A stretch of 64,000 nucleotides of DNA from Orientallactaga sibirica (GCA_036365145.1 JAEOAD010000048.1:16313001-16377000); one strand, 5' to 3'; shown: positions 1 to 9,905, numbered from the stretch's first letter. Numbers and translations: made by a program. Notes: generated by a model from the letters alone, not told the origin.

Positions 1-234
1 CATTACTAATGAACTTACAGCCCTCCTGCATCTCTCCATTTGAATAGTTTCCAGATAATGGGAGGAAACTAGAAGAGCATTCTACATGAATTAAGTTATT
101 TCCTTTACAATGGCAGCATGCTTGCTGCTTGGAAATCTCTCAGTGTGTGACAATTTCAATCAGAGAGTTGGGTATTTCTGTTAGATGATTTCCCAGAAAG
201 CAGATTATCTATTATTAAGAGTATCATTCTATCA
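1..234. other. Low-repeat DNA, no gene seen
   Basis: I recognise no repeat, exon or RNA gene here. The sequence is AT-rich and has no useful open frame. It ends where the L1-like repeat begins. Confidence 0.4.
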
Positions 235-1306
235 AAATCTAAGAGGGTATGAATAAGTCATATAGAAACCTACTTTTTTGGACAATGGCACACCCAGAAG
301 CCACAGATTGTTACTAGAAAAATTTCAGTGCCAGGGATGTGATACCTTCCAGTGAGTTGTTGGCCAGGGTGGTTCCTGATGCCCCCCAAAACATTACAGG
401 CCATTGTCAAGGCTCTTGGTTTCCCACCAGGAATAGATGGTAAGACTCTATTGCTGAAGACTCCACATTTTTGGGCTGCAAGGTCACTGAGAAATCCTGC
501 TGGAGCTGAGCTGAAACTTCTTCTGTGTACACAGCTAGGGAAAAGCTATTCTGCATGCAGTTCCATGGGAGAGAGAGAAAACACCAGTGGAAATGAACAA
601 CAGTGGATACTGCAAGCCTTAAGTTTGGCCAGCCAGGCCAAATGAGCCAGTGGGTGCAATAGTGGCATGTCTGTTAAGGGGGAACCAACTGCACTCTAAT
701 TGGACTGGAGGCCCACTCCATTGGAGGGAATACACACCTGATACTGAAAACCTATGACAGGAAGTCATGAACCCTAGGAATGTAACACCTGCTGGTGTCT
801 GGCTAAATGTATATACTATGCTCACCAAACTAGCTGGTAAGTATCTCTGTCTCTGTTCATACTTGTATATTAATACCACTCTCACTTTTGGGTAGAGAAG
901 CTTCTCAGATGGAGGTGACCTTGGGATGACTCCGAAGGTACCATAGTGCTGAGAAGAAATGACAAAGGAATGCTCAGCACTGAAACATCTCTATCACACC
1001 TTCCAAGGCTCAGGGTCCATTGCGGAAGAGGTGGCAGAAAGAATGTAAGAGTCAAAAGAAGGGTAGGACTCCTTACAGTGAGCTCTTTCAGATACAAAAT
1101 GGCCTGGATATCCATGACCTCACAGTGCCTGACACTACCTACACAAGACCCTCAGGAGGAAAAGATGATGACATCAAAATAAAAGACTGATTGAGAGGAG
1201 GAGGGGATATGCTGGAGAGTGGAGCTGCAAAGGGGAAAGTGGGGAGGGGAGGGATTTACCATGGTTTATTGTCTATAATTATTGAAGTTGTCAATTAAAA
1301 AAAAGT
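235..1306 (+). mobile_element. LINE-1 3' end, copy 1 (3' UTR)
   Basis: About 1.07 kb matching, in order, the L1-like copies at 13584-14533 (+), 21408-24935 (-), 27971-28816 (-) and 49545-49963 (-). All copies share the same 3' end: a purine-rich stretch (gaggaggaggggatatgc, about 1194), then 'catggtttattgtct', then 'gttgtcaat' and an A-rich tail. Variable 5' ends with one fixed 3' end are the mark of target-primed LINE insertion. The minus copy at 24.9 kb runs into sequence resembling the end of L1 ORF2, which supports L1 3' UTR. The short open frames here are not coding. Confidence 0.75.
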
Positions 1307-1314
1307 CATTGTGG

Positions 1315-1500
1315 CCTCGAAAAATGGCTTAGTGGTTAAAGGCACTTGCTTACAAAGCTTGACGGTCCTTTTTCAATTCCCCAGTACCCACATAAAGCCT
1401 GATGCATCTGGAGTACCTTTGCAAGAGGTCCTGGTATGCCCATTCTCTGCCTTTCTCTCTCTTCATTTCTCCCTCCTTGCAAATACACATATATATATTT
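1315..1500 (+). mobile_element. B2-like SINE, type III
   Basis: tRNA-derived SINE with the head 'aaaatggcttagtggttaaagg' region, the distinctive 'cttgcttacaaagcttgac' (type III) instead of 'cctgcaaagcctaagg', then 'aattccccagtacccacata' and a CT-rich 3' part. It sits immediately behind the L1 tail. Confidence 0.85.
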
Positions 1501-1603
1501 ATGGTGGGTGTCAGGAGGGTTCTTTCAAGACAAATTGTGAATGAATATGTTAGTCTCTGAATGTACTCACCCTCAAGATAATTGGGGGTCAATAATTACT
1601 TTT

Positions 1604-1771
1604 AGTGATTTTATTTATTTATTTATTTATTTATTTAGAGGTAGGGTCTCACTGTAGCCTAGGTTGACCTGGAACTCACTATGTAGTCTCAGGCTGACCT
1701 TGAACTCACAGCGACCCTCCTAGATCTTCCTCACGAGTGCTGGGATTAAATAGTGCGCCACCACATCCGGC
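1604..1771 (-). mobile_element. B1-like SINE
   Basis: Reverse-complement B1: a (TTTA)n tail, 'gaggtagggtctcactgtag', 'ctcaggctgaccttgaactc', 'gtgctgggattaaa' and the degenerate head 'gcgccaccacatccgg'. Moderately diverged. Confidence 0.9.
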
Positions 1772-1804
1772 AAATTTTCTGTATTTTTAAGTGTAAACTC
1801 TGTG

Positions 1805-1885
1805 AAGTTATTCTCGGCACTTAGCACAATGTCTGGTACATAGTAGGTCACTCATTACATATTTCATAAGCAAATGCATAGACAT
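1805..1885 (+). mobile_element. MIR/L2-type 3' end (ancient)
   Basis: 'ggcacttagcacaatgtctg' followed by 'gtacatagtaggtcactcat' resembles the mammal-wide MIR/L2 motif 'cacagtgcctggcacatagtaggtgctca' in two pieces. Short and diverged. Confidence 0.4.
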
Positions 1886-1944
1886 TTCAATATAGAGCTA
1901 GAGCCCCTGCTTCTAGACAGCTTGTACATTAAAACCTTATTAAG

Positions 1945-2107
1945 GGCCGGGCGTAGTGGCGCACGCCTTTAATCCCAGCACTCGGGAGGCAGAGGTAGGA
2001 GGATCGCCGAGAGTTCAAGGCCACCCTGAGACTACATAGTTAATTCCAGGTCAGCCTGGACCAGAGTGAGACCCTACTTTGCAAAACCAAAAACAAACAA
2101 ACAAACA
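1945..2107 (+). mobile_element. B1-like SINE with 10-bp TSD
   Basis: Near-consensus copy of the dominant 7SL-derived SINE here: head gccgggcgtagtggcgcacg, A/B-box region, 'ggccaccctgagactacat', 'ccaggtcagcctggaccag', then an A-rich tail of AAAC units. The direct repeat ccttattaag flanks it at 1935-1944 and 2108-2117, which fixes the ends. Confidence 0.95.
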
Positions 2108-2117
2108 CCTTATTAAG

Positions 2118-2574
2118 GTTTGCTTTTGAAAGTCAGAAACAGTTTCCATTGAAATACTCTCATGCTCTTTCTTATCTTAGCTCTCACTGCTTTTATCTCT
2201 CTCTTAAGTCACCAGGCATCATGGAGGAGGAAAAATTGTCCTCCTGGAAGCCACATTGCTGCCCGCGTGAACTGTGGGGAGAGCTGAGGGAAAAGACCTT
2301 GATGGCTGTTGGGGCTTCCTCAGTAGAGCAGATTAATCCTGAACAGCTTAGTGGCAAATATGTCTCCCTATGAACTGGGTGCAGACTTTAATTGCAGTCA
2401 GATAAATTGATGTGGTTTTGAATAACTTCTCAGCTTTCTCTTTTTCTCATGAAACCATCCTATTCCTTCATGTTCTCCTTTGAGTCCTCTAAAAGGTTTG
2501 CAAGTCCTTTGGCCAAAAGCCCAGAACTATAACCTGAAATCTCCATTAGCAGGATTCTGCTGAGAGGCGACTCA
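2118..2574. other. Low-repeat DNA, no gene seen
   Basis: About 460 bp with no recognised repeat. A 74-codon frame starting at 2149 has no recognisable domain and I do not regard it as coding. Confidence 0.4.
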
Positions 2575-2775
2575 TAGCGGTGATTAGGAACACACATGCC
2601 ACGTAACGGCTTTGGAAGCCTTGTGCAAATATCTTAATTTTTTAGACATCCATTGCCTGATTTGTGAGATCTTAGTGACAACAGCACCTACATAAGGCAA
2701 TACATGTCCACACAAGAAGTCCTTGGTACAGCACAGTGAGTTCTTCATAAATATCAGCATTAAATATTATTTGTA
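2575..2775 (+). mobile_element. MIR SINE (ancient)
   Basis: Shows the MIR order: a degenerate 'cttaattttttagacatcc', 'ttgcctgatttgtgagat', 'acagcacctacataaggcaa', 'tacagcacagtgag' and an end in 'aatatcagcattaaatatta'. This matches the MIR core plus 3' end at low identity. Confidence 0.5.
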
Positions 2776-2944
2776 TTGCATCCAGCGCAAACGTATCTAA
2801 TGAAGGGGCTTGCGTCACTGGCTCATATCCAATCAGTAAACATTGACCTTAGCCTTATTGTATCTTTGTTCCTTGTTTGTTCTCATTAAGTGTCTGATAG
2901 TGTGATATTATATCTCTGTCTTTCTTTTCAAATAAACCATACTA

Positions 2945-2987
2945 TTTTTATTTTTTATTATTTTATTTATTTATTACAGAGATAGAT

Positions 2988-3018
<31 letters not shown>

Positions 3019-3199
3019 GATAGGGAGGGAGAGAGGGAGAGAGAGAGAATGGGCATGCCAGGCCTCTAGCCACTGCAAATGAACACCAGATGCATGCGCC
3101 ACCATGTACACCTGGCTTATGTGGGTTCTGGTGAGTTGGACCTAGGTTCTTAGGTTTCACAGGCAAGTGCCTTAATAGCTGGACCATCTCTCCCGCCCA
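2945..3199 (-). mobile_element. B2-like SINE with GATA microsatellite
   Basis: Reverse-complement tRNA-derived SINE ending in 'ggaccatctctcccgccc'. Its GA-rich region has expanded into about nine units of GATA (roughly 2982-3022). Middle: 'ccagatgcatgcgccaccat'. Confidence 0.9.
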
Positions 3200-3261
3200 G
3201 TCATACTGATTTTCTTCTTGCTTATGGACCCTCTCTCTAGTTCTGCTGTAGTCTGTTATGG

Positions 3262-3556
3262 ACAGATGTTTCCATTACCTTCATGTTGCTGCACAAAGCA
3301 CCCAACCAAGAGCAGCCTGTGGGAGGAAAGGGTTTATTTTGGCCTACAGACCTGAGGGGAAGCTCCGTGATGACAGGGGAAACGATGCCATGAGCAGAGG
3401 GTGGACATCACCCCCTGGCCAACATCAGGTGGACAACAGCTGCAGGAGAGTGTGCCAAACTAACACTGGCAAGTTGGGGTTAGTAAACCATCAAGGACCA
3501 CCACTAGCAACACACCTTTTCCAGAAAAGCTCAGTCTCAAATTGCCACCCCTGAGC
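3262..3556 (-). mobile_element. MaLR (ORR1/MT-like) LTR, 3' portion
   Basis: Reads on the minus strand as the 3' half of a rodent MaLR LTR. On the plus strand it runs 'ttgctgcacaaagcaccc', 'gggtttattttggcctacag' (reverse of the AATAAA region), 'atgagcagagggtggacatc', and a Q/C-rich end. Matches the pieces at 30262, 47781 and 63880. Confidence 0.65.
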
Positions 3557-3574
3557 ACCTACAATTCAGGACTT

Positions 3575-3746
3575 GTAGGCGGATGTGGTTGCACACACCT
3601 TTAATCCCAGCACTTGGGAGGCAAGAGGTAGATCACTGTGGATTTAAGGGCGATCAGCCTGGGGCTGCAGAGTGAGTTCCAGGTCAGCCCAGGCTAGAGT
3701 GAGACCCTACCTTAAAAAAAAAAAAAAAAAAAACTAAAAAAAAAGA
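3575..3746 (+). mobile_element. B1-like SINE
   Basis: Diverged B1 (gcggatgtggttgcacacac head), 'agtgagttccaggtcagccc', 'gtgagaccctacctt', then a 20-plus A tail with one interruption. Confidence 0.9.
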
Positions 3747-3757
3747 GGTTTAAAAAG

Positions 3758-4043
3758 TGTGATGGGTAATGGCTAGTTGTCAACTTGACAGGATTTAGAC
3801 TCACCATGGAAAGAAAGCTCTGGTCATGTCTGTGAGGGATGGTCTAGACTAGATTAGTTAAGGTAGGAGGACTGGCCCTAATTGTGGAAGGCACTATGTA
3901 TGCTATGGGCTGTTTTCCTGGACTGGAGAGTGCAATCACCTCGCAAGTCCCTATTCCAGGTGGCACAGGTGGGCAGGCTGGGGATTGAGGTCAGTGTCAG
4001 ATATATTCACTTTTGTTTGTCAAACCTCAGTAAAGCTGGAAAA
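3758..4043 (+). mobile_element. ERVL/MaLR-class LTR, 5' half
   Basis: Starts 'tgtgatgggtaatggctag', then 'ttgtcaacttgacaggattt', 'actcaccatggaaagaaag' and 'tggtcatgtctgtgaggg'. The same order opens the LTR at 52242. Only the 5' half is evident before a B1 insertion at 4044. The family name is from memory and tentative. Confidence 0.5.
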
Positions 4044-4237
4044 GCCAAGCATAGTGGCAAGCCCCTTAAATCCCAGCACTCAGGAGGCAGAAGTAGGAGG
4101 TTCACTGTGAGTTTAAGGCCAGCCTGGGACTACAGAGTGAATTCCAGGTCAGCTTGGACTAGAGTGAGACACTACCTCAAAAAACCAAACAACAACAAAG
4201 AACAAAACAAAAAACTAAATAAAATATATAAATAAAT
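4044..4237 (+). mobile_element. B1-like SINE with 9-bp TSD
   Basis: B1 head 'aagccaagcatagtggcaag', 'ggccagcctgggactacag', long AAC-rich tail. The direct repeat gctggaaaa flanks it at 4035-4043 and 4238-4246. Confidence 0.9.
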
Positions 4238-4299
4238 GCTGGAAAAACAAGAACAAAGTAGCTATAAAGAGAAGTGTAGAAGTAAGATTATTTTTCAAC

Positions 4300-4482
4300 A
4301 GTTTTGTGTTAAATAATTGGCACACATTGTTGTAAATGTCAAATTGTTCATTTAATCCTCTTAATTGAAGTAAGGATACTAGTTTATCTTCCCCTTGTAG
4401 GCAAGGGAGTGAGCATAGCAAGATGATCACACAACTAGTAAGGTGCTGCTGCCTTCTAAATCTGCGTACATTGGTGGTTTTG
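4300..4482 (+). mobile_element. MIR SINE (ancient)
   Basis: 'ttcatttaatcctcttaatt', a diverged 'actagtttatcttcccc', 'agatgatcacacaactagta' and 'aggtgctgctgccttctaaa' follow the MIR core in order (its 'tcatttaatcctcacaacaa ... gtcacacagctagtaagtgg' segments). Confidence 0.6.
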
Positions 4483-4794
4483 ACCAGTAGATGCTCGAGT
4501 ACACTCTGGTCAGCTATGATGTCCATTCTGGTGCCTGAATAGGAGCAAAGAAATAGAAGTAAGGAGAAAGGAAAGTAAAAAATAAAGAAAGATAAGAAAA
4601 GAAAGAACTTTGCTAATAAGAACTACACACTGCCTGAAATCACATGTAGGAGCTATTCTGCCAGCTTAAGTGTCCCTTGGAATTATCATACTCATTGTGT
4701 CTACATAATTTGCTAATGAATTAAAAAATACCAATCCTAAGTACATCCCTTGGAGTAGAGCTTTGGTGGTTTCCATGTAATTAAATAATAATCT
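4483..4794. other. Low-repeat DNA, no gene seen
   Basis: A purine-rich patch around 4555-4610 and otherwise unremarkable AT-rich sequence. No repeat or exon recognised. Confidence 0.35.
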
Positions 4795-4962
4795 TGCCAG
4801 TCATGGTGGTGCACGCCTTTAATCCCAGCATTTGCGAGGTAGAGGTAGGAGGATTGCTGAAAGTTCAAGACCACCCTGAGACTACATAGTGAATTCCAGG
4901 TCAGCCTGAGCTAGAGTGAGACCCTACCTTAAAAAACCAAAAGAAGAGAAAAAAAGAAAAGA
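4795..4962 (+). mobile_element. B1-like SINE
   Basis: Head 'ttgccagtcatggtggtgca', canonical middle, tail of mixed A/G. A B2-like SINE follows without a gap, giving a B1-B2-B1 cluster to 5325. Confidence 0.92.
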
Positions 4963-5165
4963 GCTGGAGAGATGGCTTAGTGGTTAAGGTGTTTGCCTGT
5001 GAAGCCTAAGGACCATGGTTCAATTCCCCAGGACCCACATAAGCCAGATGCACAAGGGGGCGCATGTGTCTGGAATTCATTTGCAGTGGCTAGAGGCCCT
5101 GGTGTGCCCATTCTGTCTTTCTATCTCTCTCTCTCTCTCAAATAAATAAATAGATAAAATTCTTA
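4963..5165 (+). mobile_element. B2-like SINE, type I
   Basis: Complete copy. A box region 'tggcttagtggttaagg', B box 'ggttcaattcc', 'ccagatgcacaagggggcgc' (CTCF-like), CT-rich stretch and an AAATAAATAAAT tail. Confidence 0.93.
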
Positions 5166-5175
5166 AAAACAATAA

Positions 5176-5325
5176 TCTCCACTGGGCATGGTGGCACACG
5201 CCTTTAATCCCAGCACTGTTGAAGGAGAAGGATTGCTGAGAGTTTGAGGCTAGCCTGAGACTACATAGTACATTCCAAGTCAGCCTGGGCTAGAGCAAGA
5301 TCCTAACTCAAAACAACAACAAAAC
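5176..5325 (+). mobile_element. B1-like SINE
   Basis: Head 'cactgggcatggtggcacac', with a short deletion after 'cccagcactgttg'. Ends in AAC repeats. Confidence 0.9.
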
Positions 5326-5702
5326 TTCTTTGGTTATTTCCCTTCAAAACCTCACAGAACAATAGAAATTTAACCTGTAAAAAGATTTAAGCTCTTATTG
5401 ATCTGAAGTGGAATTTGCATATTGAGCTCCCTTTAAGTTTTGATAATTAGCTTCTTCTGACAATGATAAAGATAAGTAGAGCATCCATACTCAAACCATC
5501 CTTTGCATTTTTTTGGCATTTCTAAGCAGAGATCTGAGAATTGGAGCCTTCTGTAAATACTGGAAGGAAATACCTGGGTAACTGATCTTTGTTCGAACGT
5601 CAGGATTGTTCTAAGGTGAAGACTCAGGATGTGACTGGCTCTCATGACAAGCCAGTATGCCAACTGCTGTGCAAGGATGAAAAATTCTTCCCTAGAAATT
5701 TC
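5326..5702. other. Low-repeat DNA, no gene seen
   Basis: About 380 bp with no repeat I recognise. Short open frames on both strands lack any recognisable domain. Confidence 0.4.
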
Positions 5703-5711
5703 CCAAACAAG

Positions 5712-5715
<4 letters not shown>

Positions 5716-5742
<27 letters not shown>

Positions 5743-5886
5743 GGTTTTTCGAGGTAGGGTCTCACTCTGGTCCAGGCTGTCCTGGAATTCACTATGTAGT
5801 CTCAGGGTGGCCTCGAACTCCCGGCGATCCTCCTACCTCTGCCTCCCGAGTGCTGGGATTAAAGGCGTGCGCCACCACGCCCGGCT
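5716..5886 (-). mobile_element. B1-like SINE with 13-bp TSD
   Basis: Near-consensus reverse B1 ending 'gcgtgcgccaccacgcccgg', with a long T run (A tail). The direct repeat ccaaacaagtcaa occurs at 5703-5715 and 5887-5899. An apparent 168-codon frame across it is SINE sequence. Confidence 0.95.
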
Positions 5887-5899
5887 CCAAACAAGTCAA

Positions 5900-6111
5900 T
5901 TTTTTAAAACAGATATTTTTATTCATTTGTTTGAGAGAGAAGGAGGCAGATAGAGAGAAAATAGGCATGCTCAGGGCTCTGGCCACTGCAAACAAACTCC
6001 AGATGCATGCACCACCTTGTGCATCTGGCTTATGTGGGTATTGGGGAATTGAACCTGGGTCTTTAGGTTTCGCAGCCAAGCACCTTAACCACTAAGCCAT
6101 CTCCCCAGTCC
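5900..6111 (-). mobile_element. B2-like SINE, type I
   Basis: Reverse copy ending 'ctaagccatctccccagtcc'. A third copy of the target (acaagtcaaatttt, from 6112) lies after it, so this SINE and the neighbouring B1 inserted at essentially the same point. Confidence 0.92.
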
Positions 6112-7376
6112 CACAAGTCAAATTTTGTCCTACGAACAACTTAAAGCCTGTCAGGATCACATATTGGATGCACAGATTCTCTTTATTGCTTCTATTATTT
6201 TAATTGACCAAAAAGACCTTGTATCTCAGTTTCTGTAATTGCCAGTTGATGATTCTGAGGTAGTAGATTTAAATGGATTAAATTATTCATTCCTCTGCTT
6301 TATGCATTCTCAGTTCATACTGTGTTTAATTTCAGGATAGACTGCAAGGCTTCTGAGGTGAGGGAATTCACAGTAGAAGTGGTCCTTGAACCATCTGCAT
6401 GGCAGGCAGGCGGGCCCACTAATATTTTTGAAGTGCAAGTCGAGGTAAATTTGATTCCGTGGTTAAAAGCATGTGTCTCTAGCTAGAACCACTTCACCTC
6501 AGACTGTTATAGCCAAGGTACTTATTTTTAATTAAAGTTTGGAAGTGAATGAAAATAGCATGCTTTTCACACCTAATTGCCATGGTATATGAAGTCTTCT
6601 GCCAATTTTTAAGACAACTAGGAGGTTCTAATCAGGAAATTAAGGTGGTTTAAGTTGCACCGTCCCTTGACAAGAGGAAATGGATTATAAACCTAAGAAA
6701 TGGAGGAGGTATTTGAGATAGTTAAAAAAATAAAGAAGCCTAATTATCAAGCCAAAGGAGTTTCAATTATTTTTTTTTTTACCTTCTTAGTTGTAGTCCA
6801 TTAAGTAGCTCAAACCAAATGGACATTTTAAAACTAGCCAATTTTTGCTCAACAAATTTGTAGATATAAAGTTAGTATGCTGATAATGTGTCTCATTGCA
6901 GAAAGTATAAACAATCTTATTTTTTAACTGGCCATGCCTTTTACATTAAATTTGCACTCTAATTACAGTTGCATATTTTTCTCAGTGTTTGTTAACTGGA
7001 CCACAAAAAGCCCTTTTAAAGGTAAATGTTTAGAAGCAGGGGTGTGAGCACAAGTGATTGCTGTGGCTCTTTCAGAAAATGACCCGTGTGTTGCAGTGAC
7101 TGCGTGCAGATGTGAGATGCAGTTATTCTGTGTGAGTTTGTTTATGTAGGATTATACTAATGTCTTTAGATAAAATCCAGTTAGTTTGGTTATGGTAGTG
7201 ACTCATCTACAAATCAATTCTCTAAAAGCAGTCATTTTGTGGTGTGTGTGTGTGTGTGTATGGTGTGCTGGTCATTTAAAGAAAGAATATCTGCCATTTT
7301 CTGTTTAAAGGAAAGGACAAAGAATAAAGGATTTAGAAAATTCAGACTTGAGGAGCTCATTTCTCTCTATGATTTT
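6112..7376. other. Low-repeat block, candidate conserved noncoding DNA
   Basis: About 1.26 kb without any SINE, LINE or LTR in a window where SINEs occur about every 600 bp. AT-rich, with several TAAT-core clusters (e.g. 'ctaattgccatgg' about 6573, 'ctaattatcaagcc' about 6740, 'tctaattacagttgcat' about 6958). A short TG repeat lies at 7241-7259. No open frame or splice pattern stands out. Confidence 0.35.
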
Positions 7377-7394
7377 AGAAACTGGTAGTGTTAT

Positions 7395-7705
7395 AAGGTT
7401 ATGAGCACCTTTGCAAGGGGAGGGCACATTCGCTGAGCCGCCTGGCCACTTGTCATTTCAGCTGTTGGTGAGTTTTTCCTCAGCTTGGCTGAGCAGAGGG
7501 GAGCCCCTAGCCCTTACTCTCCACGTGCGCTCTTATCCCCTCCAGCACCCCACAGGGCAGGAGCTCTTTAAACTTTTTTTCTCTCCTGCTTTTCCCCATG
7601 GTTTTCCCAGGTCCTCCACGCGGGATCTCTAGCTGTGTGGGTGCCTTTCCTTGGCTCTGTACTTCCCTCGATAGATACAATAATTTAATACTTAAAAAAA
7701 AAAAA
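7395..7705 (+). mobile_element. Unidentified polyadenylated retroinsertion
   Basis: A 311-bp GC-richer segment ending in a pure A tail, flanked by an 18-bp target duplication: agaaactggtagtgttat at 7377-7394 and the same with one change at 7706-7723. Structure therefore shows an LINE-mobilised transcript. The body (e.g. 'cagcaccccacagggcagga', 'ctctgtacttccctcgatag') is not B1, B2-like, L1 or an LTR family seen elsewhere here. It could be the end of an unrecognised mRNA or ncRNA, or an LTR-derived transcript end. Confidence 0.7.
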
Positions 7706-7723
7706 AGAAATTGGTAGTGTTAT

Positions 7724-8338
7724 CTGGCTAACTTTACATTTCAACTTAAGGGCTCAGATTCTAGTCAGTACCAAAAAAGTTTAAATTATGAGGGTTTTTA
7801 CTTATTCATCGATTCAATAAAAGTCTGAGTGCTGTCTTCAGTACGACTCGTGTGTGAAAGGGACAGAATTGCCACCATCAGGGAGCTATCAGTTAACGCC
7901 AGGCCGTGAGCCTTGCTTACCAAGTCAGCAGTGACTTAGAAAGGGAAATGCAGCCAGTCCTATGAGGAATTACAGAGCATCCTAGGACTAGTTAACTTGC
8001 TGTTCTGTAGTTGACTCCTGAGGAAACCATCTTCATGGGAGTTTGAGCTTGGGCCTGGAGCGCTAACTAGGTTGAAGGGGTTATAGATGCAGGAGTTTAA
8101 CAGGCTGGACAAGTCCAGTGTGGCCAGAGCACAGTGCTGAGAGACACCTGGGAGACTCGGCTGGAGAGGTTGGTAGGGGTCAGAATGTCTAGGACGTGGT
8201 CAACCAACCAGAAGGTAGAAGGCATCACAGAAGCTTGATAGAGCTCGTGAAACTGAGTTTCTATGTATGGGATCTGAGGCAGGATTTTGAAGCTCAGGAC
8301 TTCATTCTGAGGGCAGCAGGGGGTCAGGTGAGGTCCAT
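7724..8338. other. Low-repeat DNA, no gene seen
   Basis: About 615 bp without a recognised repeat or coding signal. Confidence 0.4.
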
Positions 8339-8365
8339 TTTTTTTTTTATTAAGAACATACTTTA

Positions 8366-8632
8366 GGGCTGTAGAGATGGCTTAGTGGTTAAGGCGCCTG
8401 CTTCCTAAGCCTAAGAACGCTGGTTCCAATCTCCAGGTCCCACGTTTAGCCAGATGCAAAGTGACGCAAGGGCGCAATGCCGCACTTGACCACAAGGGGG
8501 CGCACACATATGGATTTCGTTCACAGCTGCTGAGAGGCTGCTGGCGCACCCATTCTCTATCTGTCTCCCTCTCCCTCTCTCTCTCTCTCCGTGTCTTTCT
8601 CTAAAAAAATAAAAAATAAAAAAAAATTAAAA
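8366..8632 (+). mobile_element. B2-like SINE, type II, with 14-bp TSD
   Basis: Type II is recognised by 'gcctgcttcctaagcctaag', 'aacgctggttccaatctcc', 'gccagatgcaaagtgacgca' and 'ccgcacttgaccacaagg'. The direct repeat aagaacatacttta is at 8352-8365 and 8633-8646. One copy of the B-box segment. It carries the CTCF-like core at 8490-8503. Confidence 0.95.
8490..8503 (+). promoter_or_regulatory. CTCF-like core motif in type II SINE
   Basis: Reads ccacaagggggcgc, one base from the strongest CTCF core (ccaccagggggcgc). Binding is not shown by sequence alone; CpG methylation of the motif would weaken it. Confidence 0.5.
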
Positions 8633-9000
8633 AAGAACATACTTTATATGAATATATCATGTGTTGGTACCATCTTTTCCCTCCTCCCTGCCCCCATTCC
8701 ACTGAGGCCCCTCCTCAGTGGCCTTGCTGGTATTCCCCATGGGGCTGTGGGTTATGTGCTGTGAGAGCAGCAGTCATTGGGGGCAGGGTGCATCTGGATA
8801 CTCCCTCCCACCCTGTGATTCTTAGAGTCTTTCCACTCCCTCTTCCTCAAATTCCCTGAGCCCTGGTGGGTGAGTTTGAAGTCTACTTCAGTGATGAGCT
8901 CTCAGGAGCCTCTGGATCTCTGCTTTGGTAGGCGTTGAGTATCGTCAGCATCTGTCTCCTTCACCCTGGCACTGGTTGTCTCATAAAAAGATACATTCCA

Positions 9001-9079
9001 AATGGGGGCGGGGAGGGAAATATCATGGTTTATTGTCTGTAAGTATAGAAGTTGTCAATAAAAAAATTAAATTAAAAAA
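9001..9079 (+). mobile_element. Severely 5'-truncated LINE-1 3' end
   Basis: Only the last 79 bp of the copy-1 type L1 ('tatcatggtttattgtctgt', 'agttgtcaataaaaaaatta'). Flanked by the direct repeat aaaagatacattcca (8986-9000) and aaaagacacattcca (9080-9094). It confirms both the 3' terminus and the retrotransposition mechanism of this family. Confidence 0.85.
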
Positions 9080-9094
9080 AAAAGACACATTCCA

Positions 9095-9344
9095 GAGGAT
9101 GAGTGAGGGCTGGTCACCCAGTCTGCAAGCATTCGGTGTTCATTCCTTCTCACAGCAGAGCAGGGCGAGTTGTGTAGAGCCACGGTCTGTACCTCTGACA
9201 CTCTGATATCATTTTTATTTACTTTGTTTGCCACTGACACTGCTCAAGGTCCCCGAGGACTTCATGTTCTTCCGTTCAGTTAATACTTCTCTGTTGAACA
9301 CCTACCTGCCTTCTAAGCACCCAGTCATTTCCATCTTATTTTTG
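9095..9344. other. Low-repeat DNA with possible MIR/L2 trace
   Basis: 'ctctgttgaacacctacctg' and 'ccttctaagcacccagt' (about 9289-9328) resemble the 'tgttgagcacctactatgtgccaggcactgt' end of MIR/L2 elements, in pieces. Weak. Confidence 0.3.
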
Positions 9345-9465
9345 TTCATTTTGATTCTGGGACAGCAGCTTACTGTGTGGCCTAGATTAGCCTTAAAACG
9401 ATTTGATTGATACTCCTGCCTCATCCTTCTGAGTGCTGGGACGGTAACCATATGTATTCCCATCT
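9345..9465 (-). mobile_element. Old B1-like fragment
   Basis: Degenerate reverse B1: 'gggacagcagcttactgtgt', 'ggcctagattagccttaaaa', 'cttctgagtgctgggac'. Confidence 0.55.
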
Positions 9466-9471
9466 TTTTTG

Positions 9472-9780
9472 TTTTTTACTCTTTTTATTGAGAACTTTAT
9501 TGTATGTTGATTGTATGTCCATTGTATTACACTCATGCCTCTTTTCCCCTGCCCCTATTCCAGTGAGGGCCATCTTCAGTGGGGGTTGGTGTTCCCTGTG
9601 GAGTCATGAATGCATCTGTGAGCCGGGGAACAATGTCTCAGGAGTATTCCCATCTTCTTCACACGCTGTCCTGGGTTTGAGACACAGGGATAATTGTAGG
9701 TGTTCCTCTGGCTTGTTAGTCTTTGGAGTCTTTCTCACATTCAGAATAGAGTGTAATCACCCAGGGATGGGTCCTATGCC
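9472..9780 (-). mobile_element. LINE-1 3' end (second lineage), diverged
   Basis: 'ttttattgagaactttattg', 'cctcttttcccctgccccta', 'ttccagtgagggccatcttc' and 'agtgggggttggtgttccct' parallel the element at 8639-8740. Probably another copy of the same L1 3' UTR. Confidence 0.45.
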
Positions 9781-9782
9781 AT

Positions 9783-9905
9783 TGTCTTAGTCTGTTTTCT
9801 GTTGCTATAGCAATACTAGAGACCATGGGATTTATAAGCAGTGGAGAATGTGAAATTTAAGATCATTGCAGCCCTTATGACTTCCTTACCTCTTACAAGT
9901 GCTGT
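9783..9905 (-). mobile_element. MaLR-type LTR fragment
   Basis: 'gtcttagtctgttttctgtt', 'gctatagcaatactagagac' and 'gggatttataa' resemble the reverse complement of the end of THE1/MST/MLT1-type LTRs. Only the first 60-120 bp is recognisable. Confidence 0.45.

Larger units (their letters stand above)
8339..8985 (-). mobile_element. LINE-1 3' end (second lineage), interrupted
   Basis: Minus-strand sequence parallel to 46800-47100: 'cctcctccctgcccccattc', 'cactgaggcccctcctcagt', 'ccctgagccctggtggg', 'tctcaggagcctctgga'. The T run at 8339 is the A tail. A type II SINE interrupts it at 8366-8632. Assigned to L1 by its likeness to the 46.8-kb element. Confidence 0.5.

Noticed and set aside
5589..6095. 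168-codon frame
   Set aside because: Most of it is the reverse B1 and B2-like SINEs with a poly-Phe T run.
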